A DNA stretch of 64,000 bases from Meghimatium bilineatum (lineage: Eukaryota > Mollusca > Gastropoda > Stylommatophora > Philomycidae), in the NCBI GenBank assembly GCA_034231615.1, contig CM067307.1, forward strand, positions 4,483,147-4,547,146, given 5' to 3'. This document shows positions 38,736 through 49,984 of the stretch, piece after piece; position 1 is the first letter of the stretch, and each line of letters starts with the position of its first letter. The notes under the pieces were generated by a model. The model was not told the origin of the DNA, ran no database searches, and saw only the letters and a list, made by a program, of their open reading frames with translations. The translations under genes and the position numbers were made by a program.

Positions 38736-39104
38736 TGGGTTGCATGATTGAATTACGATTGGTTTTCGGGATATCGCATGTTTGGTCACGTGATATACAG
38801 TAATATTGTGACGTCTTCACTGTTGGTAATCCCAAATTCCCCTTTTTCTTGGTCTTCCTCTGTCTCTTGTTGTTTTCATTCTCACAATGTACGCGCTTCC
38901 TGCTGGCCAATAAGTGTTCTTTTTTTATTAAGTGACCGACGAATTCATTCTCTGTTTTTCAATATATTTGACCACGACCTTGTTTCAATAGTTCTTGTAA
39001 TCTGCTCATTTCTCACATGATCTCTTCTTGTTCTGTTCATCTCGCTTCACACCACAAGTAAGCTTTCTCTCTAATTCATTAGTTAGTGTCCATGTATGTC
39101 ATTC

Positions 39105-39640
39105 ATCATCATCATCATCAAGTGCCGTCTCCGCAACGAAGGTTGGCTGCAACGTATCTCCAACATCTCCTGTCTCTTGTCTTGGTGGTGCACTCTGCTA
39201 GACTGTAACCTGTCCATCGTGTAATGTTACTCTCCCACTTGTATCTCTGCCTACCTCTTGCTCGCTTCCCTTTGACTTTACCCTCAAGTAAGGTCTTCAA
39301 TAAGGTGTCATGTCTTTTAATGTGTCCAAAGTATTTTATTTGCCTGATCTTTATTTCTCTTAGTAGTTCTTTCTTCATATTAAGTGTTTTTAGCACCTCT
39401 TTATTTGTTTTCTTCTCTTTCCATGATGTTCTCCCTATTCTTCTATATACCCACATCTCAAAGGCATCAATTATGTCTTCTAATTGTTTATTTAGTGTCC
39501 ATGTTTCTGAGCCATACATTAATATGGAATAGATGTAGCATTTTATAATTCTCATTTTTAACTTGTTTGTAATTTGTTTAGATATTAATAATTTCCTCAT
39601 GTCATTGAAGGTACTTTTAGCCATTCCATATGTCATTCAT
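39105..39640 (-). mobile_element. LINE 3' coding fragment, long open frame
   Basis: A 172-codon minus-strand frame (39118-39636): FNDMRKLLISKQITNKLKMR, YGSETWTLNKQLEDIIDAFE, RRIGRTSWKEKKTNKEVL, RQIKYFGHIKRHD and GKRARGRQRYKWESNITRWT, ending AANLRCGDGT and an ATG-repeat tail (TCATCATCATCATCA at 39105). The best-preserved of the old relics; the 5' RT core is absent. Confidence 0.9.
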
Positions 39641-39849
39641 AACACAATCTAACTTTGCATGTTTGTTTCGATGCCCTAAAATTATGTGATATAAAATCGT
39701 GCCTTCTTTTGAGCCACGAGCAGGTTTCTCCAAGCTTTATTTCATTTCCAAAGAATGAAATTTCACTCCAAACTCTCGACAGGGTGCGCTGTTCTGGAAA
39801 GAAACTTCTTACTGCAAAGTGGGGTAAAAACATGCTTGTAAATATGTTG

Positions 39850-40030
39850 TATTTCTCTTCAACGCTCACTCTCAAACTCCCGCTGGATCTCTCTTACAGC
39901 AAGACAATGGTCTTACTGGATCTCCAGCTGGATGTAGTCAACAGAATGGAAATACGTTATATCGCCGTTTTATTTGCGTCAATGGCCTGACACATCTGTC
40001 TTCTGCGAGTACATATATACTGATGTGAGA
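39850..40030 (-). mobile_element. GAA-family SINE (family D)
   Basis: Reverse complement contains CGCAAATAAAACGGCGATAT, GTTGACTACATCCAGCTGG and GAGTTTGAGAGTGAGCGTTG. Matches 49985-50150. Confidence 0.72.
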
Positions 40031-40164
40031 TTTCACAAGAATAAAATCTGACTGTAAATACATAACATCTACTGGTGGTTTCATTTTCCTTGATCATTGG
40101 TGTGATAGGTCACTGTTGAGACCATTAGACCTTTATACTCACGGCCATTCGAAAGATCGACCAC

Positions 40165-40350
40165 ATTCCTGATAACGAGGATAACTTGATAACAAGGATA
40201 ACTTGATAACAAGGATAACTTGATAACTACGATAACTTGATAACGAGGATAACTTGACAACGAGGCTTACTTGGTAACAAGGATAACTTGATAACGACGA
40301 TAACTTGACAACGAGGATAACTTGATAATGACGATAACTTGATAACGATG
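40165..40350 (+). repeat. 17-bp repeat, about 11 copies
   Basis: Unit AACGAGGATAACTTGAT with AAGG/ACGA variants. Confidence 0.93.
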
Positions 40351-40369
40351 TAATATGGATTCAATGTTT

Positions 40370-40720
40370 GTTGAAGATTAAAAAAATATATGCGAAGATA
40401 ATTCAGACGTTTTCTTCGTATGATCCATACCGTGTGGCGTCGGTTATCAGACTTTTCCACAGTCTTCGGTTTCGTCTGCTGTCAATCATTTCCCATACCA
40501 ATGTTCTCCCATGCCACAATACCAGGTTATCAATCATCCTCTCTCTTGGTCTTCCCTTACCCATCTTGCTCTTCAACGTGCCTGTTGTTATAATGTGTTC
40601 CATCTTTCCTCTTCTCATGTTGTGTCCACAAAATGGAGACTGTCTCTTTCTGATATGAGCAAATATATTTCTTTTTGAATTAACTTTTTTCAGAAATTTT
40701 TTTATTACCCTTTTTTATCT
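40370..40720 (-). mobile_element. LINE 3' coding fragment
   Basis: The minus strand reads MRRGKMEHIITTGTLKSKMG, KGRPRERMIDNLVLWHGRTL and RRLWKSLITDATRYG, a LINE C-terminus of a second type, related to 61255-61700. Confidence 0.85.
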
Positions 40721-40779
40721 GTTCATGGGTATTCTTAACACTCTTCTATAAAATCACTAACCTTTTGTGTTTAAATGGT

Positions 40780-40905
40780 AGCGTATCCTATTCATGATTT
40801 AGCCAACAACCCAGCTTTTTTTGGCTGTAGTGATTTTCTAGGCAATATAAATACTTCAGTAGTTTGCCATTACTTTCTCAAACCACAAATCTACTACCTC
40901 AACAT
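40780..40905 (-). repeat. Family E SINE-like block
   Basis: TAGTGATTTTCTAGGCAATA and TTGCCATTACTTTCTC match 15380-15480 and 17525-17620. Confidence 0.5.
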
Positions 40906-41079
40906 AACTTTTCACTCTATTTCTGTTGTCCACGATTCACTTCTATACATAAGAATTGGTTATATGTTGGTACAAAAACACTAATATTTCTAAAATTACA
41001 AGAAACCTGAACCACATATATAATTCCTGTAATAAATGAATATATTGAACACATAATAACAAATGATAGCTATAGGTGA

Positions 41080-41710
41080 AACAGAAGCTTATCGAAGAAT
41101 AGCAATGACTAAATATTCTTTCAATGATTTGAGAAAAATATTACCATCTAAACACATTTTCCCCGCGCCTTTCCCCCACAACAAAATTAGAATTATAAAA
41201 GGCTATATAATGTATTTTATAGCTCACAAACATGGACAATGAACAAACAAATAGAAGAAAGAATTGATACCTTTGAGATGTGGATATAAAGAAGAATATG
41301 GAGAACTTCGTGAAAAGAGAAGAAAACGAATAAAGATGTTCTGACAACACCTCGTATGAAAAAGAAATATTAAATTCAATAAACTTTAAGCAAAAACAAT
41401 ATTTTGGCAATATTAAAAGACATGACACGGTGTTTGGAGAGGTGGTTTGAAGACATGACACGGTGTTTGGAGAGGTGGTTTGAAGACATGACACGGTGTT
41501 TGGAGAGCTGGTTTGAAGACATGACACGGTGTTTGGAGAGGTGGTTTGAAGACATGACACGGTGTTTGGAGAGGTGGTTTGAAGACATGACACGGTGTTT
41601 GGAGAGGTGGTTTGAAGACATGACACGGTGTTTGGAGAGCTGGTTTGAAGACCGTATATGAAGATAGATTTGAGGGGAAACGAACAAGAGGTGGACAGAT
41701 ATCAAAATAG
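41080..41710 (+). mobile_element. LINE 3' coding fragment with internal minisatellite
   Basis: Plus-strand relic of the 39105-39640 family: CAAACATGGACAATGAACAA, GGAGAACTTCGTGAAAAGAG, QYFGNIKRHDTVFGE, then RGNEQEVDRYQ-like sequence. The KRHDTVFGE part is amplified at 41417-41652. Confidence 0.82.
41417..41652 (+). repeat. 33-bp in-frame minisatellite from LINE sequence, 7 copies
   Basis: Unit AGACATGACACGGTGTTTGG plus AGAGGTGGTTTGA, encoding DMTRCLERWFE in the open frame and RHDTVFGEVV in the LINE frame. Confidence 0.95.
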
Positions 41711-41734
41711 AGTTACATTACGAGATTGTCATGC

Positions 41735-41875
41735 TATATTCCAACAGAGTGCACAACGACATTCCAACAGAGTGCACAATGACATTCCAACAGAGTGCAC
41801 AACGACATTCCAACAGAGTTCACAACGACATTCCAACAGAGTGCACAACGACATTCCAACAGAGTGCACAACGAA
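41735..41875 (+). repeat. 23-bp repeat, 6 copies
   Basis: Unit CATTCCAACAGAGTGCACAA plus CGA, immediately after the LINE fragment. Confidence 0.95.
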
Positions 41876-42399
41876 ATTAAGAAATATGTTGGAGGTCAGT
41901 TGCAGCGTACTTTCGACGTGGAAACGGCTTCTGATGATGATGAATTCAACGCAGGAAATCAAAGCTATCTCCATCAGTCAGACAGTCAGAATAAAAATAA
42001 CAATACATATTTAAATATGGACAGTCTTAACAATCACCTTAAATAAGAACATCCTCTACAGTTTAGCTCAAAGAGGAGTTAGATAGGAAGCAGCCCAGTT
42101 GACTCTCATCAATTACTATGCCAATGCAGCAACAGTCGATTAAGCCTCAAGGTATATTTCTAGCACTAATCAAAAGTAATTTCCTTTCTCGGCTACTGTC
42201 TTGGAAAATTTGATTTGACATGTGCTAATTTAGATCCAATTGCTGCATGTGTGTCCTCGTGATTTCAACTGATCATTTTCCAGCGCTATTTATATTTGAT
42301 CCACATAAATTCCAACTTGGTTTTTTACTAGATTAGATGTTAATCTTTTATTTTATAAATAGTCATACAATAATCCTAGTATTTTATATATAGCATGGT

Positions 42400-42525
42400 G
42401 ATGATGTTTTTGGGGATAATGTTGATGGTGATAATGTTGATGGTGATAATGTTGATGGTGATAATGTTGATGGTGATAATGTTGATGGTGATAATGTTGA
42501 TGGTGATAATGTTGATGGTGATGAT
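42400..42525 (+). repeat. 15-bp repeat, 8 copies
   Basis: Unit GATGGTGATAATGTT. Confidence 0.96.
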
Positions 42526-42699
42526 GATGCTGGTCAGAAAATTACTTTTATTAATAGGAACTTAGCAATAAAAAGAAGTATTTCGTACCAGATCTTAGCA
42601 CCTTATTTCCTTCTGCTGATAACTATTTGTATATTTTGTCTGTTGTTTTTTATCTATGACGTTTATAAAAGCGAAACGTTGAATTCGTCCTTACATATA

Positions 42700-43100
42700 T
42701 TGCTTATATTTACTTACCAATTATTTGATACAGATGTGAAGTTTGGATTGTTTGTAAAGTTCAAAGTGAGCTGGATGCTATTGAGATATGGTTTTGTTAG
42801 AATAATGAAAATGTCATGGACAGCCAAGTAAACTAATGAAGAAGCTCTCAGAGATGCTGGAGTAAAAAGATCAATTATAGTTAAAAAAATTGGAACATAC
42901 AGTCAAAAGTTAAGAAAATGTTATCAGAAGAGCAACATTTGAACATTTAAGTAATCATCGGGAAGAACATTTGAAGAATAGACATAGGAGGACAAAAATG
43001 AAAAGTTGCTGGATGTGTTATCATTTTGGCATTGGAGAATATCACCAACCGAATTTATTAATAACGCACAAGACAGAGAGTATTCGAGAAACACGATCGT
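42700..43100 (+). mobile_element. LINE 3' coding fragment
   Basis: Plus-strand frames give RIMKMSWTAK, TNEEALRDAGVKRSIIVKKI and LSEEQHLN-like pieces, matching a LINE RT C-terminus (xxLKISWTDKxTNEEVL). Confidence 0.72.
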
Positions 43101-43159
43101 CTATCACAATACGGCATGACACTTGACTAATTTTGATTGATACATTGATTCAATTGACT

Positions 43160-43435
43160 GATTGATCGTTGGTTTGTTGGTTGGATGGTTGGTTGGTTGG
43201 TTGGTTGTTTGGTTGGATGGTTGGTTGGTTGGTTGGTTGGCTGGTTGGTTAGTTGGTTGGTTGGTTGGTTGGTCGGTTTGGTTGGTTGGTTGGTTGGTTG
43301 GCTGGTTGGTTAGTTGGTTGGTTGGTTGGTCGGTTTGGTTGGTTGGTTGGTTGGTTGGTTGGTTGGTTGGCTGGCTGGTTGGTTGGTTTTGTTGGTTGGT
43401 TGGTTGGTTAGTTGGTTGGTTGGTTAGTTGCTGTT
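43160..43435 (+). repeat. (TTGG)n tract, 3' tail of an RNase H LINE
   Basis: TTGG repeats with TTGGATGG, TTGGCTGG and TCGGTTTGG interruptions. They are directly followed by LINE 3' sequence at 43436-43560. Confidence 0.92.
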
Positions 43436-43560
43436 CAAGTTGTATATGGGCTTATGTCCTTTGACCCAATACCATTATGTGATATATGCATGTATTTGTT
43501 AGCTGTTGTTTTGTTCTGTATAATGTACTCCATTTACCCGACCACGGAGAGATTTGTTGA
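43436..43560 (-). mobile_element. 3' end of an RNase H LINE
   Basis: Plus strand GGGCTTATGTCCTTTGACCC, AATACCATTATGTGATATAT and GTTGTTTTGTTCTGTATAAT match 62695-62790. Confidence 0.78.
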
Positions 43561-43736
43561 TTGATTGGTTGGTCGGTCGGTCGGTAGTTTGTTGGATAAT
43601 TGGTTAATTGATTGATGGATTGATTCATTTGATGTTAGGTTATTTGTCACGGTAAAAAGCTTCATATTATAGGCAAGAAGCAAGACAAATTTCACAGAAC
43701 CGGGAGAGAACACAGAGTGTCCGTGAGAGAAAACGT

Positions 43737-43812
43737 TCTTTACAGAACACATCACATACAAGAAGAACACATCACATACAGGAAGAACACATCACATACA
43801 AGAAGAACACTA
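43737..43812 (+). repeat. 23-bp repeat, 3-4 copies
   Basis: Unit AGAACACATCACATACAAGA. Confidence 0.9.
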
Positions 43813-43979
43813 TCCAACATATCTGTGTTACTAATTCCTATTGAAATATTCTCACAACTTACTTTTTTTCCACATAATATTTTCTATGAAACATATATTC
43901 ACAGATTCCAATTGTACGTATATACAAAAGTTCCATATTTTCAGATTTCAATTATTTATCACTTCCGATTACAATAGGG

Positions 43980-44770
43980 GAGGGGGAGAGATAATCTATA
44001 TTTAATTAACGAAAATGAGTAATATTCTACATTAGTAAAGAATGTTTCAGAACTGTTATCAATTAGGAGAAACATACAATGAATGCACACTTATGAGACA
44101 AGACAGAAACAAAGAATATTAATGTGAGTAAAATACGAATTACGTTGAAAATAATATAAAGGGAAATATGTATTATTTTGTTTTAATTTCGGAGAATGAC
44201 TATGTTTTTGTTTCGCATAGTGAATTAATGTAATTTTATTTTCTCATTATGTGTTAGATAACTAGAGAAGTTTCGTTCTGGAAGCAAGTTTCTGTTTCTA
44301 CCTATTTCGTCAGGTAAACTGTATATTCCATTTTCGTCTTGGAATATTTTTCGCTGTGAGTTGGTTTTTTTTATGACGCCTTTGCAAGAAGTTCTTCAAT
44401 CTTCATTTCTTATACGTTCTTTCTCAAGCTCCTGCAGATTTGCAGAGTGAGTTCTTCAATGATTTGCTTCTTTGACAGTGTTGTCTTGTTATTCTTGAAT
44501 ATGGGATGTGTAGTTTTTTTGTGATCCCTTTTCACGCTGCTCACCCCTGTGGTCCAATGTCAGGGACGTCTGAATGTCCATGATTGTGGACTATGCATAG
44601 AGTATCTTTCTCTAATTTAATTGTTTTCCATTATAGGTTGAGCTTACTCACTGTATTGAAGTTCTTGCCAAGAATACTTGATTACTTTTTCAAGTTAGTG
44701 AAAATTAACGCTATATCTATGTAGATTTTTCTTTTACTTGTATAGGCATACTGATTCCTATTTAGGCAGA
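43980..44770. other. No supported gene
   Basis: AT-rich. AAGTTCTTCAATCTTCATTT and CTCCTGCAGATTTGCAGAGT around 44390-44460 may be a worn antisense SINE/LINE tail; not certain. Confidence 0.35.
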
Positions 44771-44782
44771 AAAATGACACAA

Positions 44783-45053
44783 GATGGAGATATAACAAGA
44801 TGGAGATACAACAAGATGGAGATACAACAAGATGGAGATACAACAAGATGGAGATACAACAAGATGGAGATACAACAAGATGGAGATACAACAAGATGGA
44901 GATACAACAAGATGGAGATACAACAAGATGGAGATACAACAAGATGGATATACAACAAGATGGAGATACAACAAGATGGAGATACAACAAGATGGAGATA
45001 CAACAAGATGGAGATACAACAAGATGGAGATACAACAAGATGGAGATACAACA
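44783..45053 (+). repeat. 16-bp repeat, about 17 copies
   Basis: Unit AAGATGGAGATACAAC, nearly perfect. Produces 98-140-codon ORFs on both strands that are not genes. Confidence 0.97.
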
Positions 45054-45149
45054 AATGAGATTTCTAACAGAATTACATTGGCACCGAGTGAGTTCCACAA
45101 CCAAACTAAAATCTGGAAATTAAAAATTAAAAATAAATATACCAAACTG

Positions 45150-45560
45150 TGATTGTTCAACTCCAATGTAATATCTGCATTAACATATGGCTGAGAAAAA
45201 AAAGAAAAATAACAAAAACACTGGAAAAGATATTAAATAAATTTGAATATAAATGTCTTAGGAAGCTCTTAAATATTGTTGGGAAGAATTCAAGTCAAAC
45301 AAGCAAGCAAGAGAAGACACCAAACAACATGTTTCTACAACAATAAGAACAAAACGTATGGACTTATATTGGACATATACGTAGAATGAATTAAAATGTT
45401 CTTCCACTATAAGAATTAAAATGGGTACCAGATGGCAAAAGAAAAAGAGGAAGACTAACCATCAAAGAGTGTATGACTCTGTGTCTCAACAACATACAGG
45501 AATTACACACAGTTACACCGCATCGCTCGAACTGGAGAACTCTGGTTTTTTCCCTATGAA
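45150..45560 (+). mobile_element. LINE 3' coding fragment
   Basis: TATGGCTGAGAAAAAAAAG, FEYKCLRKLLNIVGKNSSQT and WTYIGHIRRM-like frames; then GKRKRGRLTIKECM-like sequence. Many breaks. Confidence 0.7.
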
Positions 45561-45567
45561 CCGTATC

Positions 45568-45740
45568 AAACTTTTAAGGAACATAGATAGATACTGATTC
45601 AGACTTTGAAGGAACATAGATAGATACTGATTCAGACTTTGAAGGAACATAGATAGATACTGATTCAGACTTTGAAGGAACATAGATAGATAGATACTGA
45701 TTCAGACTTTGAAGGAACATAGATAGATACTGATTCAGGA
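45568..45740 (+). repeat. 33-bp repeat, 5 copies
   Basis: Unit GACTTTGAAGGAACATAGAT plus AGATACTGATTCA. Confidence 0.94.
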
Positions 45741-45944
45741 TTTCTGATAATATAATCTCTATCTAGTAGATGATGTGTATGTTAAGAGCAAAGTCTTTAC
45801 TGCTCCACGCACATCATCAAATCCAGATGTCTTGTTATCAAACCTGTAGAAATAGGGACAGAGCAGTTGTTATACTTCACAAATCTTTCTCTTCCTCCCT
45901 CTTTAAGAAAATACAACATGATTGCCCTTGAGATCTCCGTGCAC

Positions 45945-46230
45945 GGTGGCTAAGCTGTCCGCTATGTGCTCAAAAGATCGCAGGTTCAAATCCGGCTCGT
46001 GTCATTTTATTTTCAAAGTGGAGTGCTCTCCCCATTATCTCCACATCAACATGCACTTAACCATTGTTAGGGGTGACGGGTAAAATCGTAAAAAATAAAC
46101 CGTGAACTGTAGTTACCCCCTTAAATATATAGAAGGTTTAGTATCGAAGGTTTAAATGGATGAAATTCCATTTTAGGGTTTAGATATCCATCACTCCTAG
46201 AAATGGTCAGGTCCATATTGGCTGGGAGAT
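45945..46230 (+). mobile_element. tRNA-derived SINE head and body
   Basis: CACGGTGGCTAAGCTGTCCG (A-box-like) and GCAGGTTCAAATCC (B box) in tRNA spacing. The body runs up to the LINE-like segment at 46231. Confidence 0.65.
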
Positions 46231-46500
46231 CCCCATCGAGGTCAACTCCTTTAAGTGGAGATGAGACTTTGTCCATTCAACAGAGGTTGGAAACTAAGAT
46301 TGGTCTGGCCATCCGTTGCAGGGTGGAGTTGGTTAACTATCCCATAAAGGATCAAAGCTGGACTGAAGTCATCCTGAAGTAGCACTTGCCTGACAGAATG
46401 GCGCAGATATCGCAGACAACCTGTAAATAATGACAAAACGCTTTCTTTTTCAGGAAAACATCCTGCTAACCAGCAGGAGTTTGTGAACTAAACAAATATT
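46231..46500 (+). mobile_element. Composite non-autonomous element: LINE 5' end joined to SINE family A
   Basis: 46231-46320 begins CCCCATCGAGGTCAA and keeps CAGAGGTTGGAAACTAAGAT, closely matching the 5' end of the LINE at 61222. From 46321 the sequence follows SINE family A (GGGTGGAGTTGG, GGCGCAGATATCGCAG, AACATCCTGCTAACCAGCAG). Confidence 0.78.
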
Positions 46501-47004
46501 TGACACTACAAAACAAGTATTTTTTTTAGTGGCAAAACATGGTTCGTTCCACCGTACTACGACTTGGAATATAGTGAAATGTCCGGAAAATCTCTTCTAT
46601 CGAACGTGCCCCATTGCATTTCAGTGCAATAGCATCACAGGATCATCACGTTTAATCAGGCGTGTAGCATACACTTCGTGGCCAAATAGATAATCTTTTT
46701 TTTTTCAGATCTGTTGAACTAACTGCAATAATGGTACAGCTAAGCATATCCCGCTTCCTGTGAGCATGCTACAGAAACGACAAAGATGAAATCAATGTCT
46801 GTTGCCTTGCATTTCTTCGTTATTCGTGCGGACCGGTGACAGAAGATAAAAGTAATAAATTGAGACAAAACATGAACTGACAATGTTGATTGTATTTTTA
46901 ACGGATGACAGGTTATCAGCCTAAACCTCAGCTTCCCCTTTGTGCTTTACTGGCACGATTCTATGACGCAATTCTAACAACTTCCCATAACATGAGCCCA
47001 GGTA

Positions 47005-47368
47005 CACTAATATCTGGTGGGGTTAGGTACACTACTTTCTGGTGGGGTTAGGTACACTACTTTCTGGTCGGGTTAGGTACACTACTTTCTGGTGGGGTTA
47101 GATACACTACTTTCTGGTGGGGTTAGGTACACTACTTTCTGATCGGGTTAGGTACACTACTTTCTGGTGGGGTTAGGTACACTACTTTCTGGTGGGGTTA
47201 GGTACACTACTTTCTGGTGGGGTTAGGTACACTACTTTCTGGTTGGGTTATGTACACTACTTTCTGGTGGGGTTAGGTACACTACTTTCTGGTGGGGTTA
47301 GGTACACTACTTTCTGGTTGGGTTATGTACACTACTTTCTGGTGGGGTTAGGTACACTACTTTCTGGT
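47005..47368 (+). repeat. 24-bp minisatellite, 15 copies
   Basis: Unit TTAGGTACACTACTTTCTGG plus TGGG, with TCGGG and TTGGG variants. Confidence 0.97.
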
Positions 47369-47549
47369 AGCTGCATAAACAACGGGAGACATGTTTATGT
47401 CAAACGATGGATAATGAGTAGGTTCACAGCCTGGATTTGCTAGTCAGTTGACAAATAGCATACAATTACATTACTGTGGCTCCTGTGAGACTTGTTCATA
47501 TGAGATTATTGGATATAGGCTTGTGTCTATCCTGCTTTAATTTAGGGCT

Positions 47550-47875
47550 AATGCTTATATTTTTTCTTTGTATGTCATAAAAACTGTTGGAACAATGTCT
47601 GTAGTCAAATATGTTGAAAAACAGTGACTAAAATGGTTCGGTCACTTAATGAGAGTGAATCCTTATTTTCCAACGGTAAGAGCATACAACATGAAAATAG
47701 AAACAGTAAGATGCAGAGGAAGACCAAGAAAAAGGTGGATTGAAGGAGTTATCAACATTCTAAGACGTCATAATGTTACTGCATATCAAGCGACCAAACA
47801 TGAAAGGATAGCCATGGCGACTCCCAGGTACATAAATAGTGACCAATGGAAATTACGACAATAATCAGAAGGCGT
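47550..47875 (+). mobile_element. LINE 3' coding fragment
   Basis: Plus-strand frame: WFGHLMRVNPYFPTVRAYNM, RCRGRPRKRWIEGVINILRR and NVTAYQATKHERIAM. The frame is open for 71 codons. Confidence 0.85.
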
Positions 47876-47974
47876 ATCGTATTAAGGCGTAATTAATTCT
47901 ATGTCCATGTATCATATACGTCGAAGGTCACGGGTCAAACACTTAAATAAGGTAGTGATGGTGATTTAAGTTTT

Positions 47975-48025
47975 AATCGTGCATAACCCCCCCCCCCAAA
48001 CACCCCCCCCCCCAAAAAAAGTTAG
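47975..48025 (+). repeat. Poly-C/poly-A low-complexity tract
   Basis: Two runs of 10 or more C followed by A runs. Isolated; no terminal repeats seen. Confidence 0.8.
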
Positions 48026-48119
48026 GACATTTATTTTTTAAAACGTTTAGTTTAGTACTAGGAAACAATAAACGTGGGTAAACCCCCTCATAACCCTCGA
48101 CTCCACATTCCCCCCATGA

Positions 48120-48275
48120 TCTATCTATATATCTATTTATCTATCTCTATCTAATCTATGTATCTAGAATATCTATCTAATCTATCTATACATCAATCTA
48201 TCTAATCTATGTATCTAGAATATCTATCTATACATTAATCTATCTATCTATCTATCTAATCTACCCATTATAATC
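48120..48275 (+). repeat. (ATCT)n microsatellite
   Basis: Interrupted ATCTATCTAATCTATC runs. Confidence 0.92.
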
Positions 48276-48299
48276 TATCTTTCTTGTTGCTGAGACGCA

Positions 48300-48920
48300 T
48301 AGTCATACCCTCTTTGACAGTTATTCTTCGAAAAGTCTCTTTTGATCTTCCTCTTTTTATTTTGTCATCTGGTACCCATTTTAATGCTTGCAGTGTCCGT
48401 CTGTTATCATTCATTCCAAGTACATGTCCGATATAAGTCCATCGTTTTGTTTCTTATTGTTGTAAAAAGACATTACTGCTTGGTGTCTTCTCTTACTTGC
48501 TTGTTTGACTTGAATTCTTACCAACCAATGTTTAAGATATTTCTAAGACATTTATTTTCAAAGGAATTAAATTTCTTCTCCACCGACCTTGCCATTTTCC
48601 AACTTTCGCAACTATATGGCAACACGGAGATCACATTGGACTTGAACATTCGTATTCTGGTATGTTTACTTATTGTTTTTTTTTAATTTCTAGATGTTTG
48701 TTGAATTCAGTTGATGCCATCGCAATTCTGGTAGAAATCACTTTTTTGTAATGTCCATCTTGTATTTTTTGTTGCCGACTAAATAAGAAAATGTTATCAA
48801 CTGTCTGAATTGTGTCTCCAATGCGGGTGATTTTAAAGTTACAGTTAGTAAAATTCATGATCTTAGTTGTGTGGGTGTTAATCTTAAGTTCAATTTCCAC
48901 CTCATGATTATCCGAAATAA
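48300..48920 (-). mobile_element. LINE reverse-transcriptase fragment
   Basis: The minus strand has LKINTHTTKIMNFTNC, ITRIGDTIQTVDNIFLFSRQ (YLG region), FNKHLEIKK, then RMFKSNVISVLPYSCESWKM-like sequence and WTYIGHVLGM-like sequence. Confidence 0.83.
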
Positions 48921-49019
48921 AATATTTAAAAATCCCACAAAAATAAAATGATAAGCGTTTAAATTATGTTTAGGTAAATCGCTCCTGGATTATCTATTTG
49001 TTATTTTTTTTTCACTTGT

Positions 49020-49570
49020 GACGTTAAGCGTCATGACATGAAGTTTCAATTGTCTGTCCTCTGGTCATTTTGGTAGCATTATACATGGTTAGTCCGTGTC
49101 TCTTTAACGTTTTTTGTATTGTTTCCACCATCAAATTATTGGTCTTTCTCGTGGCTTATAGTCAGATCTTCTGTTGTATGCTCGAAGGGCTGATTGTGTT
49201 GGTTCCATTCTCATGATGTGGTCAAGCCACTTGATTTGTGGTCTCATGATGTGGTCTAACCACCTGATTTGCGGTCTCATGATGTGGTCAAACCACCTGA
49301 CTTGCGGTCTCATGATGTGGTCTAACCACCTGATTTGCTGTCTCATGATGTGGTCAAACCACCTGAGTTGCGGTCTCATGATGTGGTCTAACCACCTGAT
49401 TTGCGACCTCAGGATGTGGTCTTCACTTGATATGGTCTTTATTTCATTCCTGATATCTTTATTTCTCCGTCGGTCTCTTCTTTCTGTCCACATTTATAAC
49501 TTTCCTCAAACATCTCATTTCACACACAGTGATCTTTTTCTCTAATGTCTTTGTCAAGGTGTCTATGTTT
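49020..49570 (-). mobile_element. LINE 3' coding fragment with internal minisatellite
   Basis: The minus strand reads TERRDRRRNKDIRNEIKTIS, EDHILRSQIRWLDHIMRPQL, then RMEPTQSALRAYNRRSDYKP and RERPII. The RWLDHIMRPQI segment is tandemly repeated. Confidence 0.88.
49205..49430 (-). repeat. 33-bp in-frame minisatellite from LINE sequence, 7 copies
   Basis: Plus-strand unit TCATGATGTGGTCTAACCAC plus CTGATTTGCGGTC. Antisense it encodes RWLDHIMRPQI, the conserved WFGHIMR motif of LINE C-termini. Confidence 0.95.
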
Positions 49571-49984
49571 GACATTGATAACACAGAGTTGTTATAATAA
49601 TGTTATTATATTATTTTGCTTGGTTATATTATTGATATTTTTTATCCCCTGAATAATAATAATCACTGAAGCGTAACCGGTATATAACATTTCTATTCAA
49701 CTATTGGCGTCATTATTATAGTGCTACCATATTAGAGTCACTATGGCGTCACCAACATAATTCAACTATTTGGAGGTGTCACTAATACATGCAATCATAT
49801 CATCTGTACAATTTGGATTGTTTGCGTTCGAAGCATCTAGTTCGACAACCTGGGATTGCGACATAGGCTGACTATCAACACTGATACCGGGCCGAAATCC
49901 CCACCTTATCGAAGAGTTATCCACGGCCCTGGATTTAACCCATCATTCGACAGAAGTTCTGAAAGTTAAACAATCTACCTCGGA

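Noticed and set aside
43162..43464. 100-codon [11 protein letters not shown] resembling a membrane protein
   Set aside because: Translation of (TTGG)n; the same applies to 54594-54923.
44682..45166. Six overlapping ORFs of 98-140 codons
   Set aside because: All arise from the 16-bp AAGATGGAGATACAAC array.
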